Shown here in pieces: positions 8,400-16,919 of a stretch of 37,852 bases of DNA. This stretch comes from Hyphomicrobiales bacterium (GTDB lineage: Bacteria > Pseudomonadota > Alphaproteobacteria > Rhizobiales > JAJFHR01). Within the stretch, counting starts at the first letter, position 1. Every line of letters starts with the position of its first letter. Position numbers and translations under genes: made by a program. The stretch spans positions 1-37,852 of the forward strand of contig JAJFHR010000411.1 in the NCBI GenBank assembly GCA_021775515.1. The letters are read 5' to 3'. The notes below the pieces were generated by a model. That model searched no databases and had not been told where the DNA came from. It was given only the letters and a program-made list of their open reading frames with translations.

Positions 8400-9563
8400 A
8401 TGATTAATCTTATCGGCCTTTCTCGTGAAGAAATAGCGCGTGTTCTGGAAACCAGCGACGCCATAGATATTCCGGCTCGGCATTTGAAAATGCGCGCCAA
8501 CCAGCTTTGGCATTGGATTTATGTGCAAGGAGCGCGGGACTTTGAGTGCATGACAACGATAGCAAAAGGGCTACGCCAGCAGCTCGCTGAATTTTGTTGC
8601 CTCGAGCGACCGGAGATTGTGACCGAACAAATTTCGCAAGATGGCACGCGGAAGTGGTTGTTGCGCCTGGCCTCCTCTGTGCCGGGCCAAACAGGTCCGG
8701 AAATCGAAACGGTCTATATCCCGGAAGAAACCCGCGGCACATTGTGCATCTCAAGTCAGATCGGCTGCACCTTGACCTGCTCGTTTTGCCACACCGGCAC
8801 CCAGAGACTTGTGCGAAATCTCACACCCGGTGAAATTGCCGCTCAAGTACTGGTCGCAAAAGATACCCTGGGCGAATGGCCGAACTCAAACCCTCAACCC
8901 GGGCAGATCGTACCCTCCCAATCTCGCATGATTACCAATATCGTTTTGATGGGGATGGGCGAGCCGCTTTATATTTTCGATAATGTCAAACAGGCTGTTG
9001 ACACGATTTCGGATGATGCCGGGCTGTCGATATCCCGCCGCCGCATTACCTTGTCTACCTCAGGCGTCGTACCCATGATTAAACGGTGTGGCGAAGAAAT
9101 TGGTGTGATGCTGGCAATCTCACTCCATGCGGTCCGCGATGAGGTGCGCGATCTATTGGTACCCATTAATAAAAAATATTCCTTGCGCGACCTGCTCGAT
9201 GCCTGCCGGGCCTATCCCGGTCTGGCCAACTCAAAAAGAATTACTTTCGAATATGTCATGTTGAAAGGCATTAACGACAGTTTGGCCGACGCCCGCGAAC
9301 TGGTCAGATTGCTCAAGGGAATTCCCGCAAAAATCAATCTCATTCCATTTAATCCGTGGCCGGGTACAGCCTATGAATGTTCAGATTGGCAGACAATTGA
9401 GGAATTTGCCGAGGTTGTTTACCGGGCCGGATATGCCAGCCCGGTGCGAACCCCTCGGGGCCGTGACATAATGGCAGCTTGCGGACAACTGAAATCAGCC
9501 AGTATTAAACTACCTGTCAATCAGCGCAAAGCTCAGGAAAAGGCCGCTGCGACACTGCCCTAA
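8400..9563 (+). CDS. rlmN: 23S rRNA (adenine2503-C2)/tRNA methyltransferase RlmN
   Basis: Radical SAM enzyme that methylates C2 of A2503 in 23S rRNA and of A37 in some tRNAs. The 4Fe-4S cluster motif C-x3-C-x2-C is at Cys123, Cys127 and Cys130 (IGCTLTCSFCHTG). The two extra catalytic cysteines that distinguish RlmN are present: Cys116 (TLCISSQ) and Cys361 (AACGQL). GMGEPL and STSGVVP are also present. At 387 residues it fits the alphaproteobacterial form. The ATG at 8400 follows a weak Shine-Dalgarno (AGAGA). It lies downstream of the IalB gene. Confidence 0.96.
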   Translation: MINLIGLSREEIARVLETSDAIDIPARHLKMRANQLWHWIYVQGARDFECMTTIAKGLRQQLAEFCCLERPEIVTEQISQDGTRKWLLRLASSVPGQTGPEIETVYIPEETRGTLCISSQIGCTLTCSFCHTGTQRLVRNLTPGEIAAQVLVAKDTLGEWPNSNPQPGQIVPSQSRMITNIVLMGMGEPLYIFDNVKQAVDTISDDAGLSISRRRITLSTSGVVPMIKRCGEEIGVMLAISLHAVRDEVRDLLVPINKKYSLRDLLDACRAYPGLANSKRITFEYVMLKGINDSLADARELVRLLKGIPAKINLIPFNPWPGTAYECSDWQTIEEFAEVVYRAGYASPVRTPRGRDIMAACGQLKSASIKLPVNQRKAQEKAAATLP

Positions 9564-9637
9564 ATCAGACCAGCCTATCACACGACATTAGCGCTAAACC
9601 TGCAGCCTCAACAAATTGTGCCACCACAGCAGCAACT

Positions 9638-10132
9638 CTAGTTTGTTTTCTTTTCAGCTTTTTTCTTGCTCGAAGATTTTTTTGAGCTGGATTTTTTTGA
9701 GTTTGATTTCTTGGTGTCAGTCTTTTTGGACTTTGACTTTTTCTTTTCAGTCTTTTTAGCCTTAGACTTTTTGGGTTCGGTGTTCTTTTTGGTTGCAGAT
9801 TTTTTGTTTTGCGACTTTTTTGCGGTTGTTTTTTTGGTTGTTGCCTTTTTAGTTGCAGGCTTTTTAACCGCAGATTTTTTAGCCTTGGGTTTGGTTGTTG
9901 ATGACTTTTTTGCCTTTTTTGAATTTTTGCCAGCCGAGCGGCAATATGAACTGACCTTGACCTTGTTTTTTGTCACGTAACCCGACACCCACGTACAATC
10001 AGTTCTGCGTTCACATGCCGATTTCGTTACGGAATTGCAGTCAGACGCCGCCTGAACTGCTGTCGTTGAAAAAGATAAAGCGACCAACGCTGAGAAAACT
10101 CCGAGAACCAATCCCCTCATAAAAGCGCGCAT
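9638..10132 (-). CDS. exported four-cysteine protein with lysine-rich low-complexity tail
   Basis: A 164-residue protein in three parts. Residues 1-29 are a signal peptide (ALVALSFSTTAVQA). Residues 30-66 form a small domain with four Cys (32, 40, 46, 64) in the pattern CNSVTKSACERRTDCTW...YCR, likely two disulfides. Residues 70-164 are almost only Lys, Ser, Thr and Ala with repeated KKS and KKA/T units, resembling histone H1-type tails but on an exported protein. Start is supported by AAGGGAG about 8 bp upstream. I do not recognise a named family; similar Cys modules occur in alphaproteobacterial hypothetical proteins. A polycation outside the membrane could bind DNA, LPS or cell-wall polymers, which is inference. 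Confidence 0.75.
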   Translation of the reverse strand: MRAFMRGLVLGVFSALVALSFSTTAVQAASDCNSVTKSACERRTDCTWVSGYVTKNKVKVSSYCRSAGKNSKKAKKSSTTKPKAKKSAVKKPATKKATTKKTTAKKSQNKKSATKKNTEPKKSKAKKTEKKKSKSKKTDTKKSNSKKSSSKKSSSKKKAEKKTN

Positions 10133-10252
10133 ATTAGTCTCCCTTAGTGCTGTTACATGCCTAACTTAACCGCGACCAATTTTTCAGCAATTCGCCGATC
10201 AGCCCCATAAGCAAAAAACATCACGACTTCGATATGGATGCAATCCTTTTTA

Positions 10253-10280
10253 TTGCGCGCGGGCGCAACATGCCTATAGT
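10253..10280 (+). promoter_or_regulatory. probable argG promoter
   Basis: TTGCGC (10253-10258) and TATAGT (10275-10280) are separated by 16 bp. The predicted start of transcription near 10287 leaves a leader of about 38 nt before the ATG. The spacer contains the inverted repeat TTGCGC-GCGG-GCGCAA. Moderate match; no other good promoter is visible close to argG. Confidence 0.4.
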
Positions 10281-10324
10281 GCGCACAAATAATCCACCTT
10301 TCCAAGCTGTAGGAGTTTCGGCAG

Positions 10325-11551
10325 ATGGCTGAAGACAAAAGCGTGAAAAAAGTTGTGCTCGCCTATTCTGGCGGCCTTGATACATCGATTATCCTGAAAT
10401 GGCTTAAAACCACATATAATTGTGAGATTGTCACTTTCACCGCCGATCTTGGCCAAGGCGAAGAACTGGAGCCGGCCCGGAAAAAAGCCGAACTTCTTGG
10501 CATCAAAGAAATCTATATTGAAGATTTGCGCGAAGAATTCGTCCGTGACTACGTATTTCCCATGTTCCGGGCCAACGCCGTTTATGAAGGTGTAGATCTG
10601 TTGGGAACCTCTATTGCCCGGCCCTTAATCGCCAAACGCCAGATCGAAATAGCCCGCCAAACCGGCGCCGATGCCGTTTGTCACGGTGCGACGGGAAAGG
10701 GCAATGACCAGGTTCGTTTTGAATTATCTTATTATGCGCTAAATCCCGATATCAGGATTATCGCCCCCTGGCGCGAATGGGATCTTTCCAGCCGCGCCAA
10801 GCTGGTCGACTTTGCCGAACAACACCAAATACCCATTCCTAAGGACAAAAGGGGAGAGGCGCCATTTTCGGTTGATGCCAATCTTTTGCATACATCGTCC
10901 GAAGGCAAGGCATTGGAGGACCCTGATGCCGAAGCGCCCGAGTTCGTCTATCAACGCACTGTCTCGCCGGAAGATGCCCCCGACAAGCCGACCTATATTG
11001 ATATCGAATTTGAGAAGGGTGATCCGATTGCCATAAATGGAGACAAATTAAGTCCAGCGGCGATGTTGACCCGGTTAAACCAACTCGGCGGTGAAAATGG
11101 TATCGGTCGCCTCGACCTGGTCGAAAATAGATTTGTCGGGATGAAGTCGCGCGGAATTTATGAAACGCCGGGCGGCACGGTTCTGCTCAACGCTCATAGA
11201 GGCATCGAAAGCATTACTATTGATCGCGGTGCTGCTCATATGAAAGATGAGTTGATGCCGCGTTACGCCGAACTAATTTACAACGGCCTGTGGTTTTCTC
11301 CTGAGCGCGAGATGCTCCAGGCCGCTATCGATGTGGCTTCAGAGTATGTGACAGGAACCGTGAGACTAAAACTTTATAAAGGCTCTGCCACTGTCGTCGG
11401 GCGCTCATCTCCCTACTCTTTGTATGACGAGGATCTTGTCACCTTCGAAGAAGGCGAAACCTCATATGATCATCGTGATGCCGAAGGCTTCATCAAACTC
11501 AATGCGCTTCGTTTGCGCCTGTTAGCGACCCGCAAGAACAGACTATCGTAA
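10325..11551 (+). CDS. argG: argininosuccinate synthase
   Basis: Joins citrulline and aspartate using ATP in the penultimate step of arginine synthesis. The PP-loop AYSGGLDTS (residues 13-21) binds ATP; CHGATGKGNDQVRFE and the RGIYETPGGT segment are conserved substrate-binding stretches. Length of 408 residues is the usual type-1 size. AGGAG lies about 10 bp before the ATG. It is flanked by an intergenic region with its own promoter candidate and ends 39 bp from the convergent folD, so it is probably transcribed alone. No other arg genes are in the window. Confidence 0.97.
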   Translation: MAEDKSVKKVVLAYSGGLDTSIILKWLKTTYNCEIVTFTADLGQGEELEPARKKAELLGIKEIYIEDLREEFVRDYVFPMFRANAVYEGVDLLGTSIARPLIAKRQIEIARQTGADAVCHGATGKGNDQVRFELSYYALNPDIRIIAPWREWDLSSRAKLVDFAEQHQIPIPKDKRGEAPFSVDANLLHTSSEGKALEDPDAEAPEFVYQRTVSPEDAPDKPTYIDIEFEKGDPIAINGDKLSPAAMLTRLNQLGGENGIGRLDLVENRFVGMKSRGIYETPGGTVLLNAHRGIESITIDRGAAHMKDELMPRYAELIYNGLWFSPEREMLQAAIDVASEYVTGTVRLKLYKGSATVVGRSSPYSLYDEDLVTFEEGETSYDHRDAEGFIKLNALRLRLLATRKNRLS

Positions 11552-11590
11552 CTTGCATCTTCAGGTTTGCGCCAATAGACGCTAAGCAGA

Positions 11591-12499
11591 CTAGGAACTC
11601 AGAGATTTTGGCAGGTCAATATTTTTGGACGCGCATGCTGCCCGCACGGTGTTGAGAAGCAAGCAGGCTATTGTCATAGGGCCTACTCCACCGGGAACAG
11701 GCGTGATAGAGCCCGCCTTGTCGTGAGCTTCAGCAAAAGCTACATCACCCACCAAACGGGTTTTGCCGCCGTCGGCGTCAATCCGGTTGATGCCGACATC
11801 AATGACGCAAGCTCCAGGTTTGACCCAATCGCCCCGGATCATTTCAGGCCGGCCCACCGCAGCAATCAAAAGATCGGCGGTCCGGCACAAGCCGGGCAGG
11901 TCTTTGGTTCTCGAGTGAGCAATCGTCACCGTACAGTTTTCTTTCAACAACAACTGTGCAACCGGTTTGCCTACAATATTGGAACGGCCGACCACAACGG
12001 CGTGAACACCACTAAGATCACCTATCCGGTCTTTGGCAAGCATGACACAACCAACCGGCGTACAGGGAACCAGTGCCTCTTGACCCGTTGCCAGAAGACC
12101 GGCGTTAATGACATGGAAACCATCTACGTCCTTGGACGGATCAATTGTGCCGATGACTTTGTTGGCGTCAATTTGGTCTGGCAGTGGCAACTGCACAAGT
12201 ATGCCGTGGACCTGATCGTCTTCATTGAGGTTTTTGACAACGTTCAAAACTTCCTCCTCGCTCGCGGTGGCGGGAAGTTTATGTTCAAACGATGCCATAC
12301 CAACTTCAACAGTCTGCTTGGCTTTATTGCGCACATAGACCAGACTTGCCGGATCTTCACCGACCAATACGACAGCAAGGCCGGGGATCAAGCCATGTTT
12401 ATTTTTAAGCTCGCTCAGTGCCGCTGCGATCCTGACACGCAGGTTCGCCGCAAAAGCTTTTCCATCGATAATTTTTGGATCATCCGCCTGAACATTCAT
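11591..12499 (-). CDS. folD: bifunctional methylene-THF dehydrogenase / methenyl-THF cyclohydrolase (FolD)
   Basis: Interconverts 5,10-methylene-, methenyl- and 10-formyl-tetrahydrofolate with NADP. Catalytic Tyr55 and Lys59 lie in SLVYVRNKAK; HGILVQLPLP, VVGRSNIVGKP (cofactor binding) and TPVPGGVGPMTIACLL are all family signatures. I chose the ATG at 12499 (MNVQADDPK) because GGAGG lies 12 bp upstream; the longer frame starts at a TTG (12508) overlapping the upstream gene. Gives 302 residues. It is the last gene of the leftward yggT-DUF167-folD operon, 1 bp after the DUF167 stop. Confidence 0.96.
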   Translation of the reverse strand: MNVQADDPKIIDGKAFAANLRVRIAAALSELKNKHGLIPGLAVVLVGEDPASLVYVRNKAKQTVEVGMASFEHKLPATASEEEVLNVVKNLNEDDQVHGILVQLPLPDQIDANKVIGTIDPSKDVDGFHVINAGLLATGQEALVPCTPVGCVMLAKDRIGDLSGVHAVVVGRSNIVGKPVAQLLLKENCTVTIAHSRTKDLPGLCRTADLLIAAVGRPEMIRGDWVKPGACVIDVGINRIDADGGKTRLVGDVAFAEAHDKAGSITPVPGGVGPMTIACLLLNTVRAACASKNIDLPKSLSS

Positions 12500-12500
12500 T

Positions 12501-12833
12501 TCAATCAATTACCTCCAAGGTACTCAGCCAGCTTTTAACTGTATTTATTTGCTCGTTCTCATCTGCAATATGCAGTTCTTTGTTCCTGTCTTTGGTGCCG
12601 GATATAAGACAAATTTTTGAGGGCGCCAGACCTGCCGATTTGGCAATCAATCGCAGTGCTGCTTTGTTGGCTTTTCCCTTTTCCGGCTGGGCTCTGACCT
12701 TTGCCTTGAGCACCCAATTTCCATTCGGCAAAAGAACAACACCATCAATCTTATCCAGTGAAGAAGTTGGCGTTAATCTAAGGCGTAAAACCAGCCCATT
12801 TTCTGCCTCACGATAAGGACTGTTTTTGCCCAT
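12501..12833 (-). CDS. yggU: DUF167 (YggU) family protein
   Basis: Small conserved protein of unknown function. The DUF167 pattern is clear: LRLTPTSSLDKIDG near the start, then KAKVRAQPEKGKANKAALRLIAKSAGL, in which V-x-A-x-P-x-x-GKAN is the hallmark, and ISGTKDRNKELHI. Length of 110 residues is normal. It sits between yggT and folD, a context repeated in many alphaproteobacteria. Confidence 0.92.
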   Translation of the reverse strand: MGKNSPYREAENGLVLRLRLTPTSSLDKIDGVVLLPNGNWVLKAKVRAQPEKGKANKAALRLIAKSAGLAPSKICLISGTKDRNKELHIADENEQINTVKSWLSTLEVID

Positions 12834-12848
12834 AAAAACGCCTTCACT

Positions 12849-13139
12849 TTACCTGAAAAGAGGAGCGATATCGAGGAAGATAAAATTCTGCACAAAGAAC
12901 AAAATCAGCAGCAAAATGATCGGTGAAATATCGAGGCCGCCAAGGTTGGGTAAAAACCGCCGGATCGGCGCCAGCGCCGGCTCAGTTAAGCGATGCAGAA
13001 CATCATAGAGCATGTAGACAAATTTGTTTTGGGTGTTAACGACGTTAAACGCGATCAACCAACTTAGAACGGCAGAGCCGATGATTACATAAATATAAAG
13101 AGTTATCACCGTGTTCAATGTTATAAAAATCGCGTTCAT
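12849..13139 (-). CDS. yggT: YggT family integral membrane protein
   Basis: Protein of 96 residues with two membrane segments (VITLYIYVIIGSAVLSWLIAF near residues 10-30 and ISPIILLLILFFVQNFIFL near 70-90). Between them is the conserved loop DVLHRLTEPALAPIRRFLPNLGGLD. YggT proteins are linked to osmotic tolerance and envelope or division functions in other bacteria; the exact role is unsettled. First gene of the leftward yggT-yggU-folD operon. Confidence 0.93.
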   Translation of the reverse strand: MNAIFITLNTVITLYIYVIIGSAVLSWLIAFNVVNTQNKFVYMLYDVLHRLTEPALAPIRRFLPNLGGLDISPIILLLILFFVQNFIFLDIAPLFR

Positions 13140-13195
13140 TTTTTTGTCTCATATTTCGCTTGCTTCAATTACCCGACACATGTAGCGGTCCAGCT

Positions 13196-13284
13196 GTTGA
13201 TGTGCAAGCCCGGAAGCATGAACTCTTTTACAACAGCAAGTAGCTTCAAAAATCATGCTCTCCAATATCAAACCGTGTGGTAGT
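13196..13284. repeat. diverged direct repeat, copy A
   Basis: About 89 bp that aligns with 20264-20353 on the same strand. The strongest part is GTTGATGT-x-CAAGCCCGGAAGC; over the first 45 bp about four of five bases agree. After a weaker stretch the alignment returns at TATC...CCG...TGGTAGT with only 1-2 bp of length change. Substitutions do not spare third codon positions, so it does not look like conserved protein. It lies just upstream of yggT. Confidence 0.6.
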
Positions 13285-13463
13285 ACGTGCTGTCATCAAA
13301 TTTCGAAAAAACTGCTACTGCAAGCCTTGGCACTTAAGAGCTGAGAAAATTTGTTCCAAGGTCATCCTGCTCGTTCGGGTTTGCCATACCTGTATTGCTG
13401 CCAGCAAAATAGAATTTTCAAAAAAGATTGTGTCCCAAGTCTTCGCCGGTTTGGTATTACCAC

Positions 13464-13952
13464 TCAATCTACCAGTAGTGGTTTGTTCACACGCTCGACG
13501 ATAAGAGCGGCCAAATATCGCATGTCAAGCACCACGGATGAAGAAATGAGGTTGTTGTGTTCCACTGCTTGTGATTGATAGGCTTCGGTCAAGTTTCCTG
13601 TTTCAAAATCCCGCAGGCGATCTTCAGTGTCAAAATAAAAACAGTGAAACTTCGGAGTGGGAGGCTCCACGGTATCGTTTTTATTATTTACATACCTCAT
13701 CCAATAATCAATCGCCAACGCGGCAATTCCCACTGCTGCTTTATTGGCCATCTCCGCCGCCACGCTTATGGGCACATGTTGTTCACTCAAAGCGTTTAAA
13801 GCCATAAAGAAGGCAAGGTCTGGAAGTGAATATTTGGTGTGGCCCTCTGTATTACGTGAGGCGAGGATTCCGCGGCGGCGCAAATCTCGCTGCTTAACCG
13901 CCGAGACTGATGCAATTTTCTCAACCTCCCGGGGACTATAGGTCTGATGCAT
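13464..13952 (-). CDS. MerR-like DNA-binding regulator, small
   Basis: A 162-residue protein. The first ~60 residues resemble a MerR-type winged helix: YSPREVEKIASVSAVKQRDLRRRGIL, then GHTKYSLPDLAFFMALNAL, where the regulator helix-turn-helix meets the wing and the first dimer helix. The remaining 100 residues (SVAAEMANKAAVGIAALAIDYWMRYV onward) match no ligand domain that I recognise. It stands alone, leftward, between two gene-poor stretches. A GTGG/CCAC inverted motif lies 29 bp upstream of its start and is repeated 356 bp further out. The DNA-binding call is fairly sure; regulated genes are unknown. Confidence 0.65.
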   Translation of the reverse strand: MHQTYSPREVEKIASVSAVKQRDLRRRGILASRNTEGHTKYSLPDLAFFMALNALSEQHVPISVAAEMANKAAVGIAALAIDYWMRYVNNKNDTVEPPTPKFHCFYFDTEDRLRDFETGNLTEAYQSQAVEHNNLISSSVVLDMRYLAALIVERVNKPLLVD

Positions 13953-13977
13953 TCTACCCCACTCTCTATTCTCACCT

Positions 13978-13994
13978 TATGTGGTGTATGCCAC
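13978..13994. promoter_or_regulatory. candidate operator of the MerR-like gene, site 1
   Basis: TATGTGGTGTATGCCAC. The core GTGG-N6-CCAC is an inverted repeat. It lies 26 bp upstream of the MerR-like start codon, where an autoregulatory site would be expected. It matches site 2 (14334-14350) at 15 of 17 positions. Confidence 0.4.
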
Positions 13995-14333
13995 CTTTGT
14001 TTCTACGTGTCAACTCCCACGGTTGACCGATTGTGTTTTTAACCCGTTAAAATTAAACATTTTTTTCGATTTTGTGCCAATCTTCATTTTTCTTTACGAT
14101 CCCAGCTTTCACCAATTCTTGTATTTTTAATTTGGTAGTTCAGCTAATTTCCCCATTTCGTAGCACAGTTTATAGCTCTGAGAGGTTCCATGTCGAGCAT
14201 CACGTTTTTTACGTTTCAATTACCTTAAAGGTATTCAGCCCTGAACAGAAACTGTGAGTACCGACCTACTGCTTTAGATCGTTGGTTGAGAACGTGGCGC
14301 CACTCACATTTTCGAAATTTTGATGCAGAAATC

Positions 14334-14350
14334 TATGTGGTATTTGCCAC
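14334..14350. promoter_or_regulatory. candidate operator of the MerR-like gene, site 2
   Basis: TATGTGGTATTTGCCAC, the same inverted motif as at 13978-13994 with two changes in the spacer. A related perfect palindrome GTGGCGCCAC without spacer is at 14294-14303. Confidence 0.35.
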
Positions 14351-16427
14351 TATGTCTTTTTTGTGGGATTGTGAGCGGGTTTTCTTCCGGTGCTACACAT
14401 TTTTCTAACCAGGGTTTGATCGGGTACCTTGACCTCGACACTGGTAGGACCTGTTTTATGAAGTAGTACCGCAAACTAGCATTTAGATTTCAATATTCAG
14501 CTGAAATTTAGGTCGAAAGAATCCGTTCCGTGGGAAGCCCCACCTTCTCTATTTCAAAGCACTACCGGTGCCATCCGCTCAATGTTCCAAAGTTGTTGGC
14601 TGGAATTTTTGAGCCTTGATGTTTAGAGTAACGAGTTCTGGAAATGGGGCGAAACTTCATAATGAAAAACAGTCAGATCAGCGAACGTGCAAGTCTCTTT
14701 GTAATGGACAGGTTCGATGGTTCCGCTGCGATCCGCTTGTGTTGGTTCACACCAGTGGACGTTTTTACGGAACAAGTCGCCTGTGGATTTAAGGCGCGCA
14801 CCCTCTCACAGAAAGAAGTTAAAGCGAGTAATATATGTCGATGAAATTTTTGAAATATACCTTATCGCTAGAGTTTCAACATGAAAAATTACAGGTAATC
14901 CAGACCCAGTGTCATTCCTACCACGATGTTCCTGATTGATCCTTTAATCGACTTTCCTTTCTCGTTGTTGCACATAGATTTCGTCTGTCACCATCATGGC
15001 AGGCCTTTTGTCAACCTGACATGCACAATTATAATCTCCTGCTAGCAGCAGAAAAACCGGAGGCGGCTTTTGTCAAAATTCCTCTCCGTCAATTTTTGGG
15101 CGCGAATGTTTGGATTCTACTGAGTGATTTTTTCCCTCGAAACGCAATCAATCGCAGGCTTTGTCTGGGTCGACTGCCGATTTGTTTTGCTTGGGACACC
15201 GATGTTGGAAGCGATCGGTTCAGCAATTTGGCATGGTTGTTTTTTCATCCTTTTTTGGTCAGAGGAAAAACTTTTAACTCGGCGATCCATGCGGTGTTTT
15301 TTTATAGAATAATAAGGGTCCAAATTGACTTTCAAAATTTTCCTCAAAACTCGGAATCAAACTCCCTGCATTAGCGCTAATTTTGCCATACATTTTTTGC
15401 ACAATTTGATCTTGAAACCGGATTCCAAATTTCGCCCTGATGCAGGGTTCAACGATCACTAAGAGCTGACTTGCTTATTCGTTTTTTGTCTTGCCCGTTG
15501 CTATTTTCATTTCGTCATTGCCACAGATCCGATGCCGTGGTGAAGCAGGTAATCTTGAAGTCGAACTTTCTTAATTTGTCACTTTGTGTTTTTCCAATCT
15601 GGAAGTTGCCCCAGGTTTTAATTTAGATGCCGGGCTGTAAACCATTTTGGTTTTTCTCGATCAATTCTAACTGCAAATTTTTCAGAGTGCGGACTGGTGC
15701 GTATGGTTTGTTTTTTGGAGCGGGAGGTGTTGGGGAAAACTGTTCGAAGGTGAACCGCGATCCAACCTCTTCTGGTGCGGGGGTTTTGATAGTCGGAAAT
15801 TTTTCAATTTCGAACGCTGATATTTTTTAAGCTCAGTATACAGTCGTTTTTATCTTTTATTGTTTTAACATTCGAAAAGTTAACCCTCCCTGAAATACGT
15901 CTCGGGTTTGCTTTGGGTCTCGGGATTTGGCAGTTTCTAAACGCTCTGCACGTGCAAAAGAAATCCGTATACTGTCTCTTTACCGCCGGAAAAACTTTAC
16001 TTTCTATTCCTGAATTTTTATATAAAATATATAAAAACTGCGCGTCGTTTTTCAAGAAATTGCCTTCTTGAACCGCCTTGAATTTTTTCACCTACACGGA
16101 TTGGCGAAATGTGCATGTCTCAGAGGAGTTTTTCGAATCAATGTATGGATAATGCGTTTTTTAAGTGGTTTGGCACTGTATGGGCGTTATTCTCGCTCGT
16201 TTTTGTCCAATTCGTCCGAAAAACGCTCGGATTGTTTAACTTTTGTGGTTATTGCCAACACAGGTTTTGGAGACGTTGGGCAAATTCTATCATGCGAATT
16301 TTGATCAAGTCGAACCTTGATGATCGATTTTTCAGTCAACTTATTGGGTTTCAACCAGTTTTTTGTCGTTACAATTGCGCGCTCTGGTGTTTGTTAATAT
16401 GTATACTGATTTTTATCGCACAGCGGA

Positions 16428-16742
16428 TCATTTGAACTGATCTATGAGATAACCTTCAATCTCATTTGCTATCTTCAAAACTCTGGCGGATGCCTTGTAT
16501 GAAAATTCAGCCAGTTTTAAATCAATCAAGCCCGAGGTCAGGTCATCGGTGGAAATCGATCCCGCAGCGACAGGTCGCCCGCTGTTCCCTCTGTCACCAC
16601 CTCCCTCAATGCCCGGTTGAGGTGGCGCGACCTTTTCGCTTAGTTTCGGATCACCTGATTTTGTGATCACTGCAGCAGCATCGTTTAGACGCTGTGATGC
16701 AGATTGCAATCCGCTCAAAGATATCGATATCGCGGTGGTCAT
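16428..16742 (-). CDS. small flagellar basal-body rod/hook-like protein
   Basis: A 104-residue protein whose two ends look like the two ends of axial flagellar proteins. The N-terminus (ISISLSGLQSASQRLNDAAAVI) resembles the SGL-x-A helix of FlgB/FlgC/FlgE, and the C-terminus (DDLTSGLIDLKLAEFSYKASARVLKIANEI) resembles the closing helix of rod and hook proteins (normally L-x-Q-x-Y-x-A-N). The domain that normally lies between them is replaced by a short Pro/Gly-rich linker. Start ATG follows GAGAG closely. No other flagellar gene is in the window. The homology is a pattern call; whether it works in the flagellum is open. Confidence 0.6.
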   Translation of the reverse strand: MTTAISISLSGLQSASQRLNDAAAVITKSGDPKLSEKVAPPQPGIEGGGDRGNSGRPVAAGSISTDDLTSGLIDLKLAEFSYKASARVLKIANEIEGYLIDQFK

Positions 16743-16919
16743 TCTCTCAACTTACCGGCCTTGCCTTAAATCTGGGTAAACCTGATCCGCAAATTTCTAT
16801 TAAATTGATAATTAGAAGGTTGGGAAAATTGCCTATGTTGGCTGTTGCTGCAACTTCAATCATGGAAGTCTGGTGGTTGATGTGCGGAAATTTTATCGTG
16901 CAAAAAATTATGTGGCTGC

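Larger units (their letters stand above)
13953..16427. other. 2.5-kb gene-poor, T-rich region
   Basis: No reading frame here has a recognisable domain, a good ribosome binding site and protein-like composition together; the longest candidates (for example 15021-15374 + and 15804-16091 -) look like chance. The + strand is visibly T-rich with many T-runs of five or more, in contrast to coding neighbours. It contains the motif pair at 13978-13994 and 14334-14350, a perfect 12-bp palindrome ATTAGCGCTAAT near 15371, and an 8-bp inverted repeat CCCTGCAT/ATGCAGGG about 66 nt apart near 15363-15445. I recognise no known structured RNA. It may be decayed DNA, a long untranslated region or an island remnant. 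Confidence 0.6.

Noticed and set aside
11723..12538. 271-codon rightward reading frame
   Set aside because: Fully antisense to folD and without domain-like sequence; a shadow of folD.
14644..14844. 66-codon frame in the T-rich tract
   Set aside because: No match to any family I recognise and no supporting context; too short to claim.
15021..15374. 117-codon frame in the T-rich tract
   Set aside because: No ribosome site, no domain, composition follows the local T-richness; likely chance.
15363..15445. CCCTGCAT/ATGCAGGG inverted repeat as a mobile element end
   Set aside because: Only 8 bp with about 66 nt between the arms and no coding content; expected by chance in a tract of this size.
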